Assembly (NCBI GenBank): GCA_951804985.1
Contig: OX638131.1
Span: forward strand, 103,436,464 to 103,500,463
Direction of reading: 5' to 3'
Length of the DNA stretch: 64,000 nucleotides
From: Dryomyza anilis
Lineage: Eukaryota; Arthropoda; Insecta; Diptera; Dryomyzidae
The position numbers were made by a program, and so were the translations under genes. Below are positions 57,961-64,000 of the stretch, piece by piece. The notes under the pieces are model-generated. The model was not told where the DNA came from, did no database searches, and saw only the letters and a list, made by a program, of their open reading frames with translations. Within the stretch, counting starts at the first letter, position 1. Each line of letters begins with the position of its first letter.

Positions 57961-59660
57961 TATACCATACACTAAGAGTGAAATGGTATATTCAGTTTGG
58001 TACGCCGTTTATAACATCCAGAAGGAAGCATTTGCGGTATGGAAAAGTATGTATATTCTTGATCAGCATTAACTCCTGAGTCTATTTAGTATGTCCGTCT
58101 GTCTGTTGAAATCACGATTACAGAAAAAGTAAAAGAGCTAGATCAATGGAACTTTACATTTAGATTACTTGTACATATAAGCTGTCTGGCATGATCGATC
58201 TATTGTGACCTGAGAATCGACCACTTATGTTCAAATACCTCATATAAAATGTATATTTCTTCGAAGGAATTTTACTTTATTCGGTCTTAAGTGAACTGTC
58301 TTGGTCAAATATATTAGAGATGGGCACGTGAGTGAGTTTTGACTCACACTCACTCACGCTCACGAAAGAATATTTCTAATCACGCACACTCATGACATGT
58401 TTTGCTCTACTCACACTCACTCACAATCACGTGAGTATAATTAAGATTCAATCACAATAACGCGTGATACCGCGTGAATCACGTGAATCACGCTGAATCA
58501 AGTGGTTTTTTTGCTATTGCTTTCAGAATACATAAAAATACATATTTCATTTGTATATGTTGGTGAGATTGGTCGACCGAGCGTCGCACCTCTTCTACAA
58601 TTTACATATTACAAACGCAATAATGATGTTATGATGTTAGGGATCTCAATTTTTAACGGAGATGGAAATGTGAAAGACCTTCGATGTACTGTTCATATAA
58701 GAATGTAAAAATTGCCTCGAAGAATAATTCTCCCGTGAAGAATTCGTTTAAAATCTTTGAGAATTGTCCCTGTAAAAATTATCTCTGGAAAATAATTATC
58801 AATAAAAAAATAGTCCGGTGTAGAATTTACCAGGAATGAATTGACTTTGGGAACAACTATTTTTGAAGCTACTTTTTTTGGTTACTAAATTTATAACTCG
58901 AATAAAAACGGGACCCCACACGAACCTATGGAACAAACTAAACTTAATAAACAAAAGGAAGTCAATACAGAGTTATCATGTATTTGAAAATTCAACTTTT
59001 TCCAAAAATGGGTGTATCGAAAAAAGATACGTTCTATGTCCATTTTCATGAACGGCCGTATAAAACCAAGCAAAAACTATTGACATGAACCCACAAAAAT
59101 TGACTAGCCCATACTAAGTACGGCCGGTTTGCAGGGGGTTAGATCAATTGTTGACTGAACCTTGTAACTTATTCTGAGTTAAAGAAGGGGTGGGTATTTG
59201 ACGGTCGGTTATCAAGGGTTTGATTTATTATAGTTCTGAATAGTGGGTAGCCGCCTTCCCAAAGCCTTCTGAGTTCAAGGCATGGCCGTACTTGTTCTGT
59301 AGTTCAGCAAAAAAAAATTAAAAGTGAGATTTTTTTATTTTATGAAATATTCGACTCACACTCACTCACCAAAAAAAATGTACTCACGCACACTCACTCA
59401 CGGTCTTTTTTGGTCTACTCACACTCACTCACAATCACGTGAGCAAAATTAGTATTCAATCACAATCACGCGTGATTCACGTAAATCACGCTCAAATGCC
59501 CATCTCTAAAATATATATTTACTTTATGATCAAATATTTGAAAATATTACTTTCCCGGGAACCACAACAAAAAAAAATTAAATTTGGTATACCTACCCAT
59601 TTCTACATATCGGTATCAAATGAAAGGTTATTTTTCAGTGATTGCAAGTTTTGAGTTAGT
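57960..59660 (+). repeat. dispersed repeat with 'GTACGCCGTTT' end, copy split by a hAT insertion
   Basis: 57960-58314 and 59509-59660 are the two halves of one repeat (relative at 3640-4170), separated by the element at 58315-59508. Confidence 0.65.
58315..59508. mobile_element. non-autonomous hAT element with CACTCACTCACG subterminal repeats
   Basis: 1194 bp. Left TAGAGATGGGCACGTGAGTGAG, right, inverted, GCTCAAATGCCCATCTCTA. Flanked by AAATATAT at 58307-58314 and 59509-59516, an exact 8-bp duplication. Both ends (58330-58500 and 59350-59490) are dense in ACTCACTCAC and CACGTGA words, probable transposase-binding sites. No transposase inside. Confidence 0.93.
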
Positions 59661-59675
59661 TTTAGGATTCGTATA

Positions 59676-59983
59676 GCCGCGATAGCTCAGTGGTTAGTGT
59701 GTTGGACTCCGAAAGGTCCCCGGTTCAAGCCTGGACTGGGGCTAACAACATCTTTTCATAGAAACATTTTTCTATATCGCGCTACCATTCGGCAGTAAAT
59801 GACAAACCTACGAGAGTAAATCATTGCCTATGAAAAGCTCTCACCCGCCGTTCGGATTCGGCAATAAACTGTAGGTCCCACCACTTTGAGTACAAATATA
59901 ACACGCACAGCTCAAAATGGTGAGAGAGCTCGGCCGAAATTCTTATAGGACTGTAGTGCCAAACTATTATATTATTATTAATA
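59676..59983 (+). repeat. tRNA-derived SINE, copy C (fullest)
   Basis: Head GCCGCGATAGCTCAGTGGTTAG (box A) and GGTTCAAGCC (box B) about 32 bases later, the layout of an RNA polymerase III promoter. A unique body follows, and an (ATT)n tail. Matches copies at 1-280 and 21475-21650. Confidence 0.9.
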
Positions 59984-61540
59984 GCCTCGTGCACCACTTT
60001 TAATAGTACCCGACTATAACTTTCACAATTCTTACATCACACCAACTATCACATTTTGCCTACTTCAAAATTTCCCAAATGACCTAAGTTTCTTTACTGG
60101 TTTCATAACGGTTTCGATTATAGTTTCAAAAATCGAAACGGTTCTGGTTCTTTGCGGTTCCTGTTTTATAGGCATTGAAATCATAGTTTTTTTATGTACA
60201 AGTTTTTGAATTGCTTCTAGTAAGTAGTTCTAGAAAAATCATAAGTTTTTCTTTTAACCATAATATCGTAGTGATCAATGATTATGTCGCATGCCTCTTG
60301 TAGCGATTAAAACTTTTCACCATTCCAATCCACCATCCATTTACCAACACTACTCGCACCATAAAAGCTTTTCAAACATATGATTATTTGACATTTTGCA
60401 CAGTTGCCGGCATTTGATATAAAGAGCGTCGATGACAGTTGTCAAAAATAAAAACAAAATTTCGTTGTCGCTCTCTTTCGCTTTTCTGCGCGCTCTCCTC
60501 TCACAATGTTTGCTATGACAACAGAAAATCAATAATGCAACTAAACTCACCACACGATGATGTGACGATGTGGTGAGAAAGCAAATGAAATAAATTTCAA
60601 AGTCTGCTTTTAGTCTTCGTTGGTAATGCGCACAGAGCGGTTGCAAATTTTCTATAATCCATTAAAAACTGATTTTAATTGAGAAATTGTTTTTATATAA
60701 GTAATTAAAAAAAAAAAACAATTTAAAAACAAGACATAAACTAAAAGTGCGGTGTATAATTAATTTTATTTGATAAAACTGAAAATTTTCGAATGCCTAA
60801 AAGGCGGCTTTAATAATTTTTTGCTGGTTCTTCTACAAAGTGGAAAGTGTTATGAAATAAGTTGCTGCTTCTTCGGAAAAAGTGCTGCTATTTTTCTATA
60901 TAATTTATGATTTTATAAATTTGAAAAATATATGGAATCATTATTTTAGTGCAAAACTATAAAAGAGTTGCTTTGGCCACAGTAGACAAAAAAAAATAAA
61001 AAAAAATATATATAAATAAAAAAAAAAACTACCGATGACTGTTTGTCTGTCTGCATGTTTTTACATTTTTTATTTTTATTTTTATATTTTTAAATGAGGG
61101 TGTGTGTTCTGTGCTGTTCTGGTGCTGCTTTTCTATTCATTTCGCTTTGCTCAACATTTTCTTGAACCACCCCGCCGCTTATTTCTTTTACCGCGACCCA
61201 GTTACGTCGCCACTACAACTTCTCCCACTATAAAGAGCAATGAGTCCATCCATCCATCCTGCCACTCACCACCCCAACTCCACCCTGTGCGCCTTCTCAA
61301 CGGATTCGTGTTGGTTGACTGGCAGCAGTTGCTCTAACGTCAAGGAGTGCTCGTCGTGGTATTTGAACTTTATTATTGCGCTTGATTCTTTAACAGCATT
61401 GTTGGTGATTTCTATGTCCATCCTTTTGTTTCACTTTTTTGTTGCTTTGGTTTTATTTATTTAATTTTATTGAATATTGATTCTTATATATTTCTATTTT
61501 TTATAATTTTTTATTATTTTACGAAATTATTTAATTTATG
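59984..61540. other. intergenic, possible gene edge but nothing supported
   Basis: 60,400-60,620 and 61,100-61,400 are GC-richer and not visibly repetitive, as promoters or 5' UTRs often are. The frames (60350-60646 minus, 61104-61337 plus) lack family features. A GGTTTCGATT-type repeat lies at 60105-60170. Confidence 0.35.
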
Positions 61541-61544
61541 TCTT

Positions 61545-62190
61545 TTAATTTTTTTTAATTTATTTTAATTTATTTTAATTTATTTTAATTTATTTTAATT
61601 TATTTTAATTTATTTTAATTTATTTTAATTTATTTTAATTTATTTAAATTAATTTTAATTTATTTTAATTTATTTTAATTTATTTTAATTTATTTTAATT
61701 TATTTTAATTTATTTTAATTTATTTAAATTAATTTTAATTTATTTTAATTTATTTTAATTTATTTTAATTTATTTTAATTTATTTTAATTTATTTTAATT
61801 TATTTTAATTTATTTTAATTTATTTTAATTTATTTTAATTTATTTTAATTTATTTTAATTTATTTTAATTTATTTTAATTTATTTTAATTTATTTTAATT
61901 TATTTTATTTTAATTTATTTTAATTTATTTTAATTTATTTTATTTTAATTTATTTTAATTTATTTTAATTTATTTTATTTTAATTTATTTTAATTTATTT
62001 TAATTTATTTTAATTTATTTTAATTTAATTTATTTTATTTTAATTTATTTTAATATATTTTAATTTATTTTAATTTATTTTAATTTATTTTAATTTATTT
62101 TAATTTATTTTAATTTATTTTAATTTATTTTTATTTATTTTTATTTATTTGAACTAATTTTAATTAATTTTAATTAATTTTAATTTATTT
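61545..62190. repeat. TTTTAATTTA decamer array
   Basis: More than 60 almost perfect 10-bp units, with occasional 5-bp phase changes (TTTATTTTATTTTAA). Low divergence implies recent expansion or ongoing homogenisation. Confidence 0.97.
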
Positions 62191-63150
62191 TATAACACGT
62201 TGAAAAATTTACACCTTATAGATACCCTAGAAAAAGTCGACGAACTGTCCTTATGTTACCAATCCTTAGATGACCTGTTCCGTACTGCCCTTAGGAGATC
62301 AGTAAAGAGAAAAGAAAAAACTGAATCTGCCTGTTGTCCGCCCCAAGAAATTAACCTAGGTTAAATTTTTTAGCTATTTCCATAATATTTCGGGTCTACC
62401 GTTGGTGAGCTGGGACATTAGGAAAAAATTAAAAAAAAAAAAATACTTTTGTACAGGAAAAAATATTAGAGTATGGGAAAATGAGTAATGATAAAGATAG
62501 TTTTTCTTTACTGTTGTTTTACTTTTATTTATTTTTTAAATTATGTTTTTTATTTCAAATTTTTGTAATTTTTCTATTTTTTAAAATTTTTTCTCTCATT
62601 TAATTTACCCCAGACAAAATATACGCCAGGTAACAGGCGGGAAACAAGCTGGCAACAAGGCAGCCTTGAAATCAGTAGATTTTCGGCAGGTTTCCGGTAG
62701 ACTGCGCTAGAACAAAACGGCAGGTGGCAGCCTAACGGCAGATTATATGAAGGTGAACACAAAGGCAGATATATGTAATGCAAAGGTAGATCATTGGCAG
62801 CTAAATATTTTGAAAGCCTGCTTGCACAAAATCCTTCGTCCGGAAGAACCATATTCAACGATTTTGTGTCTTATACATATGTTCCAGGTGTAGTGTGTAA
62901 ATATAAATATTCGCACTTTCTGGAAAGCAAATAAATTGAACGAAAAAATCTAGAACATTTGAAATAAACACGACAATGGTATCGCGGTTTCCAAATGAAA
63001 GGAATCATTTTTGATATGGAAAATTGTTGGAAATAATACTTTATTTGCCAAAAACAATTTACCTGGCGACATCTTGTTGAACAATAATTTATTTTTGTCT
63101 GCCGTCGTCTGCGTGACGTAAGCTTCCGTACTATTTCCTAAAATCTGCTT
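62191..63150. other. intergenic, repeat-derived
   Basis: 62,600-62,870 has 'GGCAGGTTTCCGGTAGACTGCGC'-type words related to 63,150-63,740. No gene. Confidence 0.4.
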
Positions 63151-63745
63151 TGAGGCAGGCAATTGAAATATTTTTCATATCAAATTATACTCTGCCGTTT
63201 ACTGTTGTGTGTACTGGCTGCCTTGATATTCCTAAAATCTGCCGTGAGGCAGTCAATTCAAACAATTTCATATACAATTCGTATCTGCCATCGACAGTGT
63301 GAAGCAGGTTGCCTTTCAATTCCTAAAATCTTTCGTGTGGTAGCTATAATGAAAAAAAAATGTACTGCTTTCCGATATTCTACTAAAAACCTGCTACAAT
63401 CTGTAAGCCTATTAAAAATAGAATTCCAAAAATATTCCATAAATCTGCTGTGGCATGTAAACATTTTTGAACTTGCCGATTCTCTGCGTGAAAGTAAAAA
63501 AAAAATTACTGCCTTCCGATATTCTATTAAAAAACTGCTACAATCTTTAAGCCTATTTGAAATAGAATTCCAAAAACTTTCCATAAATCTGCTGTGGCAT
63601 GTAAACATTTTTGAACATGCCGATTCCCTGCGTAAAACCAGCTGTATGAAGACTGGCCTTTTTGTTGAAATACGAACTGCGTAAAATCTGCCAGTAAACT
63701 GCGCTTTTACGAGAAATATGTCGATATTCTGCCAATAACCAGCCG
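63150..63745. repeat. 'AAATCTGC' repeats with a ~146-bp tandem pair
   Basis: TACTGC.TTCCGATATTCTA to TCTGCTGTGGCATGTAAACATTTTTGAAC occurs at 63362-63495 and again at 63508-63641. Shorter related units lie before (63165-63330) and after. The 173-aa plus frame and the minus frame are products of this duplication. Confidence 0.85.
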
Positions 63746-63949
63746 ACTTTTCGTTCTACAACGAAGATATATTCTTTCCTTTTTTATTTTATATTCATTT
63801 ATTTGATTTATATAATTTATTTCATTTAATTTAGTTTGTTTTTCAGTTTTTTACTCTTATTTTTTCTATTACCTAATTTTTTATTTTATTTTAATTTCAT
63901 TGTTTTTCTTTCCTTTTTTATTGTATTGTATTGTTTTATATATATATTT

Positions 63950-63996
63950 TTTTCTTTTCTTTTCTTTTCTTTTCTTTTCTTTTCTTTTCTTTTCTT
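63950..63996. repeat. (TTTTC)n microsatellite at window end
   Basis: About nine perfect pentamers; may extend past the window. Confidence 0.95.
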
Positions 63997-64000
63997 TAAT

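Noticed and set aside
61104..61464. Two overlapping frames with signal-like starts
   Set aside because: No domain, Pro/Ser-rich by base composition, no splice or promoter support; may be UTR of a gene beyond the window.
63163..63684. 173-aa plus-strand frame with an internal repeat
   Set aside because: The repeat is the DNA-level ~146-bp duplication of a non-coding unit; the minus strand is open too.

Overview
The window is nuclear DNA of a higher fly (Diptera, Schizophora; a tephritid-type fruit fly is my best guess). It is very AT-rich, has long introns full of transposon debris, and carries the germline locus vasa / solo together with its neighbour vig. The three genes were identified from their proteins. 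All exon joins given here keep the reading frame.

Layout. 1-9 kb is repeat-rich intergenic DNA (SINE fragment, hAT fragments, fold-back elements with one element nested in another, a long AATTAAA-rich tract) with one weak small-gene candidate on the minus strand. 9.25-18.3 kb is vig (minus strand, 3 coding exons, 505 aa), an RG-rich SERBP1/HABP4-family RNA-binding protein. 18.3-22.4 kb is the gap between vig and vasa, which face away from each other. 22.4-46.5 kb is vasa (plus strand, 9 coding exons, 674 aa, all DEAD-box helicase motifs intact). The 14.4-kb third intron of vasa contains two large coding exons (29732-31016 and 36701-38024). They splice in frame to the first two or three vasa exons and give a 979- or 1009-aa protein that I identify as SOLO, the meiotic cohesion protein made from the vasa locus in Drosophila. 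Its last ~75 residues look like the winged-helix end of a Rad21/Rec8 kleisin. 48.4-49.0 and 55.1-55.8 kb hold two duplicated secreted C-type lectin genes (minus strand, two exons each, galactose-type QPD motif). 56-64 kb is intergenic, with two hAT/SINE-type insertions and a long decamer array.

How the genes relate. Vasa (germ-plasm RNA helicase), SOLO (meiotic sister-chromatid cohesion) and Vig (RNA-binding, RISC/heterochromatin-associated in Drosophila) share one locus. Vasa and SOLO also share a promoter, a start codon and RG-rich N-terminal exons, so splice choice after exon 2 or 3 decides which protein is made. Here vig lies upstream of the vasa coding exons, whereas I recall it lying inside a vasa intron in Drosophila.

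Mobile DNA is the other theme. Several insertions have exact target-site duplications: 8 bp for three hAT-like elements and TA for a pair of ~220-bp MITEs, one with a clean empty site in the paralogous lectin copy. There is a tRNA-derived SINE family, a ~1.26-kb palindrome in the vasa intron, and a different short-period tandem array in almost every long intron.
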